Assembly (NCBI RefSeq): GCF_030826625.1
Contig: NZ_JAPJNQ010000015.1
Location: forward strand, 1 to 24,327
Direction of reading: 5' to 3'
Origin: Corynebacterium sp.
GTDB taxonomy: Bacteria; Actinomycetota; Actinomycetes; Mycobacteriales; Mycobacteriaceae
DNA: 24,327 nt
Positions within the stretch are counted from its first letter, which is position 1, and every line of letters begins with the position of its first letter. The notes under the pieces were generated by a model. The model was not told where the DNA came from, ran no database searches, and worked only from the letters and a program-made list of their open reading frames with translations. Made by a program: the position numbers and the translations under genes. Positions 1 through 7,752 of this stretch are shown here, in pieces.

Positions 1-1
1 G

Positions 2-1978
2 TCCACGGTGGTCTTAGCGATCGTCGCGCTCGCGGCAGTGTTTGCCCCGCTGAGTGCTCCGCACGATCCACTTGCTACCGGCACACCAATCCAGCCGCCC
101 TCCAGCGAGCACCCGTTTGGCACCGATTCCGTGGGCCGCGATATTCTATCGCGCGTTATCTATGGCGCGCGGTCGTCTCTGCTGATTGGTTTGTTTGCTA
201 CGGGCTTGGCGCTGTTGGCAGCAGCCGTGCTGGGATCGATTGCAGCTACCTCTAACAAAATGGTTTCTGAGGTGCTCATGCGGATTTTGGACATCATCAT
301 GTCCTTCCCCGCGATCGCCTTGGCTGCCGTATTCGTCGCCGTATGGGGCAATAATGTCGCCATCTTGATCATCGCGATCGGCTTCGTCTACACCCCGCAG
401 CTTTCTCGCATTATTCGCGCGAATGTTTTGGGACAATTCGGAGAAGACTACGTTTCGGCTTCCAGGGTGATGGGTGCATCGACGCCACACATTCTGCTCA
501 AACAGGTTGCTCGTAACTGCATCGCGCCAGTGCTGGTTTTCGCCACGGTGCTGGTTGCCGATGCGATCGTGCTCGAGGCGTCCTTGTCGTTCATCAACGC
601 TGGTGTGGCACCGCCGAACCCGTCGTGGGGCAATATCTTGTCCGACGGTCAAGGCATCTTGCTCACCGGTGCCTGGTGGCCAACATTCTTCGCCGGTTTG
701 ATGCTGCTGATCACCGTGTTGTGCCTGAACATCATGTCTGAGGGCATGACCGACGCCTTGGCTTCGCCACCAGCGCGCAAGCCGATTGCTGATGACGCGA
801 AAGCAGCCGAGCAAGCAGAAAAAGCTGCTGCTGTAAAAACCCTGGGGGCGACCTCCCGTGAAGAATCCCAAGCAGCGTTGGAACAGTCGTTGGCTGCGCT
901 GCGGGGCTCGGCCATGGTTACGCACAAGCGGGAATCTGGGCATGCGAGTGCGGATGTAGCCGAGAAGAAAACTCCTCTCCTGGAGGTGAATGATCTGCGC
1001 ATTAGCTTCCCGGATGCTCACGGTTCTGTGGACATTATCGATGGGGTGAATTTTTCCGTCGCGCCCGGTGAGACGCTTGGACTAGTGGGAGAATCCGGCT
1101 GCGGAAAATCCATTTCTGCCATGTCGATCATGGGCTTGCTACCAGCGTCAGCCGTGAAATCTGGCGAGGTGCGCTACGACGGAAACAACGTGCTGGAGCT
1201 GAACGACAAAGAGCACAACAAGTTGCGTGGCCATGAAATCGCGATGATCTACCAGGACGCATTGTCCTCGCTGAACCCGTCGATGCTGATTAAAGCGCAG
1301 ATGGCGCAGCTGATTAAACGCGGCGGAAAGCGTGGTGCCCGGGAATTGCTGGAGCTCGTGGGCTTGGATCCGGATCGCACCTTGAAGTCCTACCCGCACG
1401 AGCTTTCTGGTGGTCAGCGCCAGCGCGTGCTCATCGCCATGGCGTTGACGCGCAACCCGCGGTTGCTGATCGCCGATGAGCCGACGACTGCGCTGGATGT
1501 GACAGTACAGAAGCAAGTCGTCGAATTGCTTAATGATCTACAAAAGAAGCTGGGCTTTGCGATGATTTTCGTCTCCCATGACCTTGCTTTGGTCGCGCGC
1601 ATGGCGGATAAAATCACCGTGATGTATGCCGGACAGGTGGTTGAGCAGGGCGCGACGTCTGAGATCTTGGGTAACCCGACGCATGAATATACCCGCGGGT
1701 TGCTCGGTGCCGTGCTGTCTGTCGAAGCCAATGCACAGCGGCTTTATCAGATCCCAGGCACAGTGCCGTCGCCGACGGAGTTCGTCAATGGTGATCGGTT
1801 TGCCCCGCGCTCGTCGAATCCAGAATTGGGCTTGGAGGAAAAACCGACGCTGCGTGTAATCGGTGATGCACAGAGCTCGACTCATTACTATGCGAGCACC
1901 GACGAGCTGGAAGCTGCGCGTAGTGGCGCAGGCTCGCAATCTCGTTCCGTGTCGGGTAGCTCGAAGCAGGAAGGCTAG
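2..1978 (+). CDS. Peptide ABC transporter permease-ATPase fusion (DppC-DppD type), 5' partial
   Basis: Inner-membrane permease fused to a cytoplasmic ATPase of a dipeptide/oligopeptide importer. The frame is open to the left edge, and the first residues seen already lie in the first membrane helix, so roughly 25-40 N-terminal residues are probably missing. Counting from the GTG at position 8: residues 1-250 are a DppC-like permease with about six hydrophobic segments and an EAA-type loop (SASRVMGAS, near 150). Residues 250-315 are an Ala/Glu-rich linker. After that comes an ABC domain with Walker A GESGCGKS (361-368), Q-loop YQDALSSLNP, signature LSGGQRQR, Walker B LLIADEP (D490, E491), switch His in VSHD, and an oligopeptide-type C-terminal extension (NPTHEYTRGLLGAV). 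Separate DppC and DppD proteins are the commoner arrangement. The TAG stop overlaps the next gene by one base. Substrate cannot be told from sequence. Confidence 0.9.
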   Translation, partial: STVVLAIVALAAVFAPLSAPHDPLATGTPIQPPSSEHPFGTDSVGRDILSRVIYGARSSLLIGLFATGLALLAAAVLGSIAATSNKMVSEVLMRILDIIMSFPAIALAAVFVAVWGNNVAILIIAIGFVYTPQLSRIIRANVLGQFGEDYVSASRVMGASTPHILLKQVARNCIAPVLVFATVLVADAIVLEASLSFINAGVAPPNPSWGNILSDGQGILLTGAWWPTFFAGLMLLITVLCLNIMSEGMTDALASPPARKPIADDAKAAEQAEKAAAVKTLGATSREESQAALEQSLAALRGSAMVTHKRESGHASADVAEKKTPLLEVNDLRISFPDAHGSVDIIDGVNFSVAPGETLGLVGESGCGKSISAMSIMGLLPASAVKSGEVRYDGNNVLELNDKEHNKLRGHEIAMIYQDALSSLNPSMLIKAQMAQLIKRGGKRGARELLELVGLDPDRTLKSYPHELSGGQRQRVLIAMALTRNPRLLIADEPTTALDVTVQKQVVELLNDLQKKLGFAMIFVSHDLALVARMADKITVMYAGQVVEQGATSEILGNPTHEYTRGLLGAVLSVEANAQRLYQIPGTVPSPTEFVNGDRFAPRSSNPELGLEEKPTLRVIGDAQSSTHYYASTDELEAARSGAGSQSRSVSGSSKQEG

Positions 1979-2832
1979 TGGCTATGAGTCAGTTGGAGAA
2001 AAAGCAAAATGACCCGGTCCAGCCAGACAAGACCTCTGGTCTCGGTGAACCAGTGCTTGAGCTGCGTGATACCAGCGTGGTCTTTAAAACCCGGACCGGT
2101 AGTTTGTTCAGCCCGAATAAAGTACAGGCCAATAAGCACATTAATTTCCAGATCTACCGCAACGACATCGTCGGCATCGTCGGTGAATCCGGCTGCGGTA
2201 AATCCACGTTGGCGAAAGTCATGGTGGGGTTGCAAAAGCCGACTTCCGGCGAGGTGCTGTTTAAAGGCGAACAACTTGGTTGGGGTAGGTCTGCGCGGAT
2301 GAAAATGGGCAGGTCAGTATCGGTGGTGTTCCAAGATCCAGCGACCTCGTTGAACCCGCGCATGAGTGTGCAACAACAGCTACTTGATCCATTGAATGTG
2401 CATGGGGTGGGGTCACACAGTGATCGGCTCAACCGCGTACGGGAGCTGCTCTCGCTGGTCGGTTTGCCGCAATCGGCGTTGAATGTGTTGCCGCGGCAGA
2501 TTTCCGGTGGCCAGCGCCAGCGCGTCGCGATTGCCCGTGCACTGGTATTGGAACCGGATGTCATCATCGCGGATGAGCCGACGTCCGCGCTTGATGTGTC
2601 TGTGCGTGCGCAGGTGTTGAACTTGTTATTGGATCTGAAGCGCGAAATGGGCTTAGGCCTGGTGTTTATTTCGCACGATATTAATACCGTGCGCTATGTA
2701 TCCGACCGCATTTGCGTGATGCTCGGCGGGGAAATCGTGGAAGAAAACGCCACTGAGGAAATTTTCACCAACCCGCAGCACAGCTATACGCGTGAGCTGC
2801 TGGGCTCGGTTCCGTCGTTGCTGGGAGAATAG
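1978..2832 (+). CDS. Peptide ABC transporter ATP-binding protein (DppF/OppF type)
   Basis: Second ATPase of the same importer, expected to pair with the ATPase half of the upstream fusion on the cytoplasmic face. A 284-residue ABC domain shows Walker A GESGCGKS (69-76), Q-loop VFQDPATSLNP, signature ISGGQRQR, Walker B VIIADEP, D-loop SALD, switch His in ISHD, and the C-terminal motif NPQHSYTRELLGSVPSL typical of the oligopeptide group. The GTG start overlaps the upstream stop (TAGTG), which suggests translational coupling. An ATG two codons later (1984) is an alternative start. A hairpin with a T-run follows directly, so this is the last gene of the operon. Confidence 0.9.
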   Translation: MAMSQLEKKQNDPVQPDKTSGLGEPVLELRDTSVVFKTRTGSLFSPNKVQANKHINFQIYRNDIVGIVGESGCGKSTLAKVMVGLQKPTSGEVLFKGEQLGWGRSARMKMGRSVSVVFQDPATSLNPRMSVQQQLLDPLNVHGVGSHSDRLNRVRELLSLVGLPQSALNVLPRQISGGQRQRVAIARALVLEPDVIIADEPTSALDVSVRAQVLNLLLDLKREMGLGLVFISHDINTVRYVSDRICVMLGGEIVEENATEEIFTNPQHSYTRELLGSVPSLLGE

Positions 2833-2864
2833 CGCGGAAAATCCCAGCAGATTCTGCGGTTTTT
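2833..2864 (+). terminator. Rho-independent terminator of the peptide ABC operon
   Basis: Directly after the stop codon, CGCGGAA (2833-2839) pairs with TTCTGCG (2852-2858) through seven base pairs including one G-U, around a 12-nt loop. The stem is followed by G and then TTTTT (2860-2864). Stem, loop and T-run are all in the expected place. Confidence 0.65.
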
Positions 2865-2894
2865 ATGTGAAAAATGAGTGATAGTTAACAATGT

Positions 2895-2923
2895 TTGGGA
2901 TTATAAAAGAAAACTATTAATCT
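2895..2923 (+). promoter_or_regulatory. Candidate leaderless promoter of the secreted protease
   Basis: TTGGGA (2895-2900), a 17-nt spacer, then TAATCT (2918-2923). The -10 box ends exactly 7 nt before the ATG at 2931, so transcription would start at the A of the start codon. No Shine-Dalgarno is present before the ATG, which fits a leaderless mRNA. This is inference from sequence only. Confidence 0.5.
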
Positions 2924-2930
2924 CTTAGTT

Positions 2931-3620
2931 ATGAGATTAAAGAAGGTTGCGTTCGTCCTGAGCGCCATTGCTGTTGCTGTCACCGGCGCGGTAGCGCCGC
3001 AAGCCAATGCCGTTCGGGGAGGCCATGACGTCTCTCCCGATGACAAAAAGGCACAGAATATCGTCATTGTCGGCGGCTGCACGGGTACGGTCATCAGCCC
3101 ACACTGGGTCCTCGCCGCAAAACACTGCTTCCGAGAAGGTAACCACCCGATGCCGATCACTGCTGGCATCGACAAAAAGGGCGGCCGCAAAGGCTCGCAG
3201 GAAACATTCTATGCCCCAAGCGGCGACATTTCGCTTGTGCGGATGTCCATGTATTCTGCCTTCGATTTCGACAGCTACCCACAATTGGCTTCCGAATCGC
3301 CTCAGGATGGACAGACCGGAACCTTCTACGGTTGGGATAATCGAGCACACAATTACTTGCAGCAATCGACCGCAGAGGTACAAGGTAGTTACCAGGACGG
3401 CAGTTATAGCAACGGCAAGATGTTTGTTGTGCACCACCAAGATGGTGCTTATTCCAAACCAGGTGATTCCGGCGGGCCGCTTTTTATTGACGGAAAGCTA
3501 GCGGGTGTGGCCTCGGCAATCTCTGGCAACGGTGTGCCACTGAACCTCGCTGATATTGCGGCGCAAAAAGACTGGATCGCGGAAAAATTGGCTACTACAG
3601 GCGACACCGCGAATTTCTAA
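2931..3620 (+). CDS. Secreted trypsin-like serine protease (S1 family)
   Basis: Exported endopeptidase of 229 residues. A Sec signal peptide (MRLKK, then a hydrophobic stretch) ends at APQANA, with cleavage likely after A27. This leaves a mature N-terminus VRGG that resembles the IVGG of activated trypsins. The catalytic triad is readable: H65 in LAAKHC, D99 in GDISLV and S180 in PGDSGGP. C50 and C66 are placed for the usual disulfide around the histidine. There is no C-terminal anchor or LPXTG motif, so the protein should be released. It is a single gene with its own apparent promoter between two transporter units, convergent with the BCCT gene. Substrate unknown. The family call is firm; nothing here says whether it is a virulence or housekeeping protease. 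Confidence 0.9.
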   Translation: MRLKKVAFVLSAIAVAVTGAVAPQANAVRGGHDVSPDDKKAQNIVIVGGCTGTVISPHWVLAAKHCFREGNHPMPITAGIDKKGGRKGSQETFYAPSGDISLVRMSMYSAFDFDSYPQLASESPQDGQTGTFYGWDNRAHNYLQQSTAEVQGSYQDGSYSNGKMFVVHHQDGAYSKPGDSGGPLFIDGKLAGVASAISGNGVPLNLADIAAQKDWIAEKLATTGDTANF

Positions 3621-3650
3621 CACGGTTCTCCCGCCTGTTGCCTGACGTTT

Positions 3651-3668
3651 TTTCGCCTATTTCGCCTA
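3651..3668. repeat. 9-bp tandem repeat at a convergent gene junction
   Basis: TTTCGCCTA occurs twice in tandem (3651-3659 and 3660-3668). The second copy includes the stop codon of the minus-strand BCCT gene. No clear hairpin terminator is visible in the 45 nt between the two convergent genes. Confidence 0.5.
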
Positions 3669-5399
3669 TTTATCGTCGTCCGTTTCGACGGTGACGTTGC
3701 CGGTTAGTTTCCAGCCGTCGCCTTCTTCGTATTCGAATTCTGGGGCGTCTAGTTCGTTGCCGTCTTTGTCGTAGCCTGGAGCAGGTTTGTTTTCGGCCTT
3801 TTCCAATTTTTCGGGGGTATCCGTCTTTTCCCAACGACGGGTGCGCACGCGCTTTTCGGCGGCGAAGTCATCGCCCATGCCTTTCAGCAACGAGACCATG
3901 ATGAATCCTTGCATGATGAAAAACGGCAATGCGACGATGGTGACGACTTCTTGGATCGCCTGAATGCCTGATTCGTTGATGAACAGCAGGGCAGCGGTGA
4001 CCACACCAACAGCAATTGCCCAGGCAACGCGGTAGTAGGTCGGTGATTTGGCTTCTTCACCAGTAGCAAAGGTATCCATCACCAGCGCGGCGGAGTCGAT
4101 CGAGGTGATGAAGAAGATCGTGATCACGGCCAGTGCGAGCGTGCCCGATACTGCATAGAGCGGGTATTGCTCCAACAAGGCGAACAGCGCGACGGGCGTA
4201 TTGCCTTCTTCGACCACCGGACCAGTCAGTACACCGGGATCATCGAGTTCCATTTCGATGGCGGCGCGTCCAAACACAGAGAACCACACGATGACGAAAA
4301 TCGTCGGCAAGGCCAACACACCGCCGATGAACTCGCGCACGGTACGTCCTTTAGAAATCCGGGCGATGAACATGCCGACGAACGGCGACCAGCAAATCGT
4401 CCACGCCCAATAAAAGGCCGTCCACGAGTTCAGCCAGCCTGGATTTTCGTTATAAGAATCGACCCAGAACATCAGCTCTGGCAGGCTGCTGGCATACAAA
4501 CCGAATGCCTCGGTGGTGTGGTTGATTACTTTCAGCGTTGGCCCCATTGCTAAGACGAAAAGCAGCAGCAGTGTGGCGCCCACGATGTTGAGATTGGAGA
4601 GGATCTTCACGCCTTTATCCAGGCCGGTTGCCACAGAAATAGAGGCGATAACCGTGATGGCGACGATGATCAGCAGTTCTACCCAGCCAACCAACGGCAC
4701 GTCCCACATGATGTTCAGGCCAGCGTTGATCTGCAAAACTCCCAAGCCTACCGATACCGCCAGGCCGAAGATCGTGCCGATGATTGACATCGCGTCGATG
4801 AGCTTGCCCGGCCACTTATATACCATTCCACCCAAAAACGGCGAGAACACCGAAGAAATGCGCGCTGGCATCTTTCGCTTATAAATGAAATAGCCCATGG
4901 CTAAGCCCGGCAGCACGAAAATTACCCACATGTGCGCGGCGAAGTGATAGTAGGTGTATTCGAAGGCTTGCACGATGGCCTGCTGGCTCATTGGCTCCAG
5001 CTCACCGCGCGGCGGGTTGTAGGCGTGGTGAATGGGCTCGGCAGCACCCCAGAACAGCAATGTCGCGCCCAAACCGGCGGCGAAGAGCATGGCGAACCAT
5101 ACAGGTAGGGAAAATTCAGGTTCATCGTCGTCATCGCCGAGGCGCAGGTTGCCAAATTTGGAGACGAAAATCCCGATGAGGAACACGAAGATCACCGAAA
5201 AACCGCCGATGTAGAGCCAGGCGAAGTTTTTCAGCAAGCTGTCGGAGACATCGCTGTAAAGGTCGCGGGCACGCGCACCGAAGGCGATGGTTCCGGCAAC
5301 AAAAACCACCACGAAAATGGTGGCGGTGAAAAAGACGAAGGGGTCGGTCTGTAGCGTGAATCCACGCCGTTTATTTGACGCTTTTTGTGAGGCGGTCAT
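3666..5399 (-). CDS. BCCT family compatible-solute transporter
   Basis: Sodium-coupled uptake carrier of the betaine/choline/carnitine family, 577 residues with about twelve membrane helices. Family marks: the glycine-rich segment AAGLGATLLFWGAAEP (107-122) and the TM8 signature, W331 to G351, with SPFVGMFIARISKGRT. Compared with C. glutamicum BetP as I recall it, the substrate aromatic box differs: BetP W189, W194, Y197 and W374 align with F153, W158, F161 and T334, so glycine betaine need not be the main substrate; an EctP- or LcoP-like role is possible. The roughly 70-residue C-terminal tail is highly charged and acidic at the end (TVETDDDK). Such tails take part in osmosensing in BetP. 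The ATG has a fair Shine-Dalgarno (AGGAAA) on the minus strand. The gene stands alone. Confidence 0.9.
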   Translation of the reverse strand: MTASQKASNKRRGFTLQTDPFVFFTATIFVVVFVAGTIAFGARARDLYSDVSDSLLKNFAWLYIGGFSVIFVFLIGIFVSKFGNLRLGDDDDEPEFSLPVWFAMLFAAGLGATLLFWGAAEPIHHAYNPPRGELEPMSQQAIVQAFEYTYYHFAAHMWVIFVLPGLAMGYFIYKRKMPARISSVFSPFLGGMVYKWPGKLIDAMSIIGTIFGLAVSVGLGVLQINAGLNIMWDVPLVGWVELLIIVAITVIASISVATGLDKGVKILSNLNIVGATLLLLFVLAMGPTLKVINHTTEAFGLYASSLPELMFWVDSYNENPGWLNSWTAFYWAWTICWSPFVGMFIARISKGRTVREFIGGVLALPTIFVIVWFSVFGRAAIEMELDDPGVLTGPVVEEGNTPVALFALLEQYPLYAVSGTLALAVITIFFITSIDSAALVMDTFATGEEAKSPTYYRVAWAIAVGVVTAALLFINESGIQAIQEVVTIVALPFFIMQGFIMVSLLKGMGDDFAAEKRVRTRRWEKTDTPEKLEKAENKPAPGYDKDGNELDAPEFEYEEGDGWKLTGNVTVETDDDK

Positions 5400-5483
5400 G
5401 ATTTTCCTGCCAGCTAGGTTGCAAGTTTCCAGCTGAGAATACCCGGTTCACGCTAGCTGTGGCGAAAAAACACCGAGGGTTGC

Positions 5484-6833
5484 CTAAAAAGGTGGCTGCT
5501 CATCCAAGCCGAGTACTGCGAATAGTTTCGAAGCGGGCCAGATCTCGATGCCTTGGCCTTTTTCGTTGAGTTCCTCCGCGCGCTTTTCTTTGGACGTTTT
5601 CTTCGCCCATTCGCCAACCACTAGCACCGTGGTTTTCTTAGTGACGTTTTTGCCTATGTTTGCACCACGTTCTGCGATATCAGACCACAGCCGTCCTTTG
5701 TCATAAGGCTCAAATTCGCCGGTGAGCGTGACGTGCTCGCCGAATAACGGGTGCGAGGAATCCGCATCGGCGTTGGCTTCGGGCACAGTATCTGGAGTCG
5801 CCACAGCTTGCCAAAGCGTAGGTTGTGAGGAGTTGTTGGGTTTGCCGGAGTTTCCAGATTTCTTGGTTGCCGCGCGTGATTTCTTGCTTGACGACGCTGT
5901 TTGCTTCGCTGCGTTCGTTGCATTCATTGCGTTCGCTGTGTTCGCTGCGGCCGTGCTCTCGTCACTGCCTGCCTGTTCTGTGCCGCCACCCGGTTTGTGG
6001 CTCAGATCCGTGCGCAAGACCGGTTGATGAATTCCGTCGTGCAGCTGGCCCAGCGCGAAATTCGTGGCACTGAATAATTCAGCGACACTGCCGCGGTGGT
6101 GCTCGCGCAAGGCCAGCGCGACCAGCACTTCACCGGTGGTGCGGGCGGGATCTGTCGTGTCTTCGATCGCGAGTGCGCGTGCTACCGATTCGAGTTCGTG
6201 ATCTTCGACGTCGATGACCGCCCGTGCACTCGCATCACGCGCCAACGCGAGTGTGCAACCGTAGCTCAACGCGAGCCCTTTCACATCAGCTGCAAGCTCT
6301 GCAGCCGTGAGAGCGCGCTGTAACACAGCAAGGTAATAAAAACCGTTGTGTGCGATTATCGGGGTGGTGCCGTCGGCAAGCTCTCGGTTCTCCTTTACAT
6401 AGTGCGCAAATTCGGCAGGGGTGAAGCTGTATTGCTCAGCGGCCTGTCCGTCACGGTAAGAAATGGCGTCGATGCGAGGAGCCTCCTCGGTAGTTGCCAC
6501 GTGGATGGCCAAGAAGCTCAAGCCGGCGACAGCGCCATCGGCCGGGGCATGGCCTTTCTGTGCATCGCGCACATCTGAGATGAAGGCTTGCAAGGCTTTG
6601 GTGCCGGCTTCGCCAGGGGGGAATTCGATTTTGTTCCCGGTGCCACCGAGCTCGACGAAACCGCAGTTCAACGCGGTTGGCTCAGTGGCGGAGATGTCGG
6701 TGATATCAGCAATCGAGATGCTGGCGACGGCGCGAGAGCGCGAACCACGAAACAACGCAGCGGATAATTCGCTGCGCATCACGGTGATTTCCTCGTTCGA
6801 TACAGTCAGCGTGGCGTTGTGGGCTTGGGTCAC
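5484..6833 (-). CDS. BRCT-domain protein with a degenerate DnaQ-like exonuclease region
   Basis: A 449-residue cytoplasmic protein, probably DNA-associated. Residues 1-95 form a beta-rich segment resembling a bacterial PH-like/DUF4429 domain (tentative). Residues 105-250 follow the layout of a DEDD 3'-5' exonuclease, but the acidic ligands are changed: FLAIHVATT where FVAIDVETT is usual (D to H111, E to A113), AHNGFYY with no Asp in Exo II, and TDPARTTGEVL in place of the Exo III DDARATAEVL. Residues 285-360 are a low-complexity Ala/Ser/Asn/Lys linker. Residues 362-445 are a BRCT domain like those in NAD-dependent ligase and epsilon-type exonucleases (PLFGEHVTLTGEF, then GANIGKNVTKKTTVLVVGE, ending IWPASKLFAVLGL). 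The GTG start overlaps the stop of the upstream TetR gene as GTGA. Automatic annotation may call it a polymerase III epsilon subunit; the catalytic part looks inactive. Confidence 0.8.
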   Translation of the reverse strand: MTQAHNATLTVSNEEITVMRSELSAALFRGSRSRAVASISIADITDISATEPTALNCGFVELGGTGNKIEFPPGEAGTKALQAFISDVRDAQKGHAPADGAVAGLSFLAIHVATTEEAPRIDAISYRDGQAAEQYSFTPAEFAHYVKENRELADGTTPIIAHNGFYYLAVLQRALTAAELAADVKGLALSYGCTLALARDASARAVIDVEDHELESVARALAIEDTTDPARTTGEVLVALALREHHRGSVAELFSATNFALGQLHDGIHQPVLRTDLSHKPGGGTEQAGSDESTAAANTANAMNATNAAKQTASSSKKSRAATKKSGNSGKPNNSSQPTLWQAVATPDTVPEANADADSSHPLFGEHVTLTGEFEPYDKGRLWSDIAERGANIGKNVTKKTTVLVVGEWAKKTSKEKRAEELNEKGQGIEIWPASKLFAVLGLDEQPPF

Positions 6834-7654
6834 GACAAAGATCCTTCCTGATTATCTAACCGAGTTTTCAGGCCAGCTAGTAAAACAGTGATGCCACGTT
6901 CGACATCATCAACGACCGGCCGGGGCTGTGGTTCCGTGGTTTTGGCTGCATTGCGGGGTTGGCCCGGTTGGGTAGCTTCCAGGAGTTGCTGGGCTGATTG
7001 TTCCATTATGCTTGCGCCGAAAATCAGATGCAGCGCGGAGGTGGTGGTCGCGGAAATATCCGCAGCTACCTCGGTAGTGGCGCCGTCGCTGAGCACGCGG
7101 CCTTCTGCGAGTAGCTGCTGGTTAATGGTCAATGCCAGGTACTCGCGCAATTGTGACCACAATAAGGAATGCGGTTGCGAAGATGCCGCATGCACAAGCT
7201 CGGCTCCGTCGCGGTGGGCTAACAGCGTGGATTGCAGCTTCGCGCAGAATTCTTGTGGGGAAGGCAGGTGCGGTTGGGAAACCTGACTAGCGTGCGGGTA
7301 TGCGTCAGCTGCTCGTGCCGCCGCCGAAGGTGTGGCGTCGGATTCCCGGTGGTCATCGCCGTCGACCAGCTCAAAAACGGGGAGAAGAATTTTGGCGGCG
7401 ACGGCTGTAATTAATTCTTGTTTGTTTGCGATATGCCAATATAGAGCCCCTGCGGCCACGCCCAAGGAGCTTGCTACCCGCCGCATTGTCATATCCGCCA
7501 GCCCATAGGCATCAAGAAGCTCTAGGGCATGGTTGATGATGGTCTCGCGGTATAGCTGCACAACTGCATAGTTTACGGAAGATGATCCCTTCTTGCGCTC
7601 ACAGCTTTTTTTGAGGAAGTTTTCATGTTTGCCGTAAACTCCGACTGTTAGCAT
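6830..7654 (-). CDS. TetR-family transcriptional regulator
   Basis: DNA-binding repressor-type protein of 274 residues if it starts at the ATG at 7654. The helix-turn-helix is at residues 58-77 (MRRVASSLGVAAGALYWHIANK), close to TetR proper, with a longer C-terminal ligand domain that cannot be assigned. Homology only begins around residue 34 (LYRETIINHALELL), so the GTG at 7561 (codon 32) is an alternative start giving 243 residues. The ATG is favoured by a TAGCGT box 6 nt upstream, as for a leaderless mRNA; neither start has a Shine-Dalgarno. The gene overlaps the BRCT gene by 4 nt and diverges from the lipoprotein gene, so either could be its target. Ligand unknown. Confidence 0.85.
   Translation of the reverse strand: MLTVGVYGKHENFLKKSCERKKGSSSVNYAVVQLYRETIINHALELLDAYGLADMTMRRVASSLGVAAGALYWHIANKQELITAVAAKILLPVFELVDGDDHRESDATPSAAARAADAYPHASQVSQPHLPSPQEFCAKLQSTLLAHRDGAELVHAASSQPHSLLWSQLREYLALTINQQLLAEGRVLSDGATTEVAADISATTTSALHLIFGASIMEQSAQQLLEATQPGQPRNAAKTTEPQPRPVVDDVERGITVLLAGLKTRLDNQEGSLS
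7570..7640. repeat. Widely spaced 9-bp inverted repeat at the TetR 5' end
   Basis: AGTTTACGG (7570-7578) and CCGTAAACT (7632-7640) are perfect inverted copies 53 bp apart, both inside the first 30 codons of the TetR frame. They could be operator half-sites for autoregulation, or a stem at the 5' end of the TetR mRNA. Function is not shown by the sequence. Confidence 0.5.
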
Positions 7655-7660
7655 TGCATA

Positions 7661-7666
7661 ACGCTA
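7661..7666 (-). promoter_or_regulatory. Candidate -10 box for a leaderless TetR transcript
   Basis: On the minus strand, TAGCGT ends 6 nt before the ATG at 7654, giving a start of transcription at or next to the start codon. No good -35 is visible; the expected -35 area falls in the 13-bp tandem repeat at 7671-7696. Confidence 0.35.
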
Positions 7667-7670
7667 CGCC

Positions 7671-7696
7671 AGAAGACCGAAGTAGAAGACCGAAGT
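7671..7696. repeat. Two perfect tandem copies of a 13-bp unit
   Basis: AGAAGACCGAAGT occurs at 7671-7683 and 7684-7696 with no mismatch, in the 98-bp divergent region between the TetR and lipoprotein genes. The position upstream of both genes suits a regulator binding site, but a chance or slippage duplication is possible. Confidence 0.6.
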
Positions 7697-7752
7697 CGTT
7701 ACTGCGGTTTTTGTGTACCGGCGTGTTAGCCCCGAATATTCAAGGAGTATCC

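Noticed and set aside
146..1021. Long open frame on the minus strand under the peptide permease
   Set aside because: Lies fully antisense to a conserved transporter gene, has no recognisable domain, and its composition (many Gln/His/Arg) is that of a mirror frame.
912..1978. Separate ATPase gene starting at the internal ATG (912)
   Set aside because: No ribosome binding site near 912 and the frame is continuous with the permease; a fusion protein is the better reading.
5400..5483. Possible terminator after the BRCT gene (T-run near 5464-5469 on the minus strand)
   Set aside because: Only a 4-bp stem (CACC/GGTG) can be drawn before the T-run, too weak to call.
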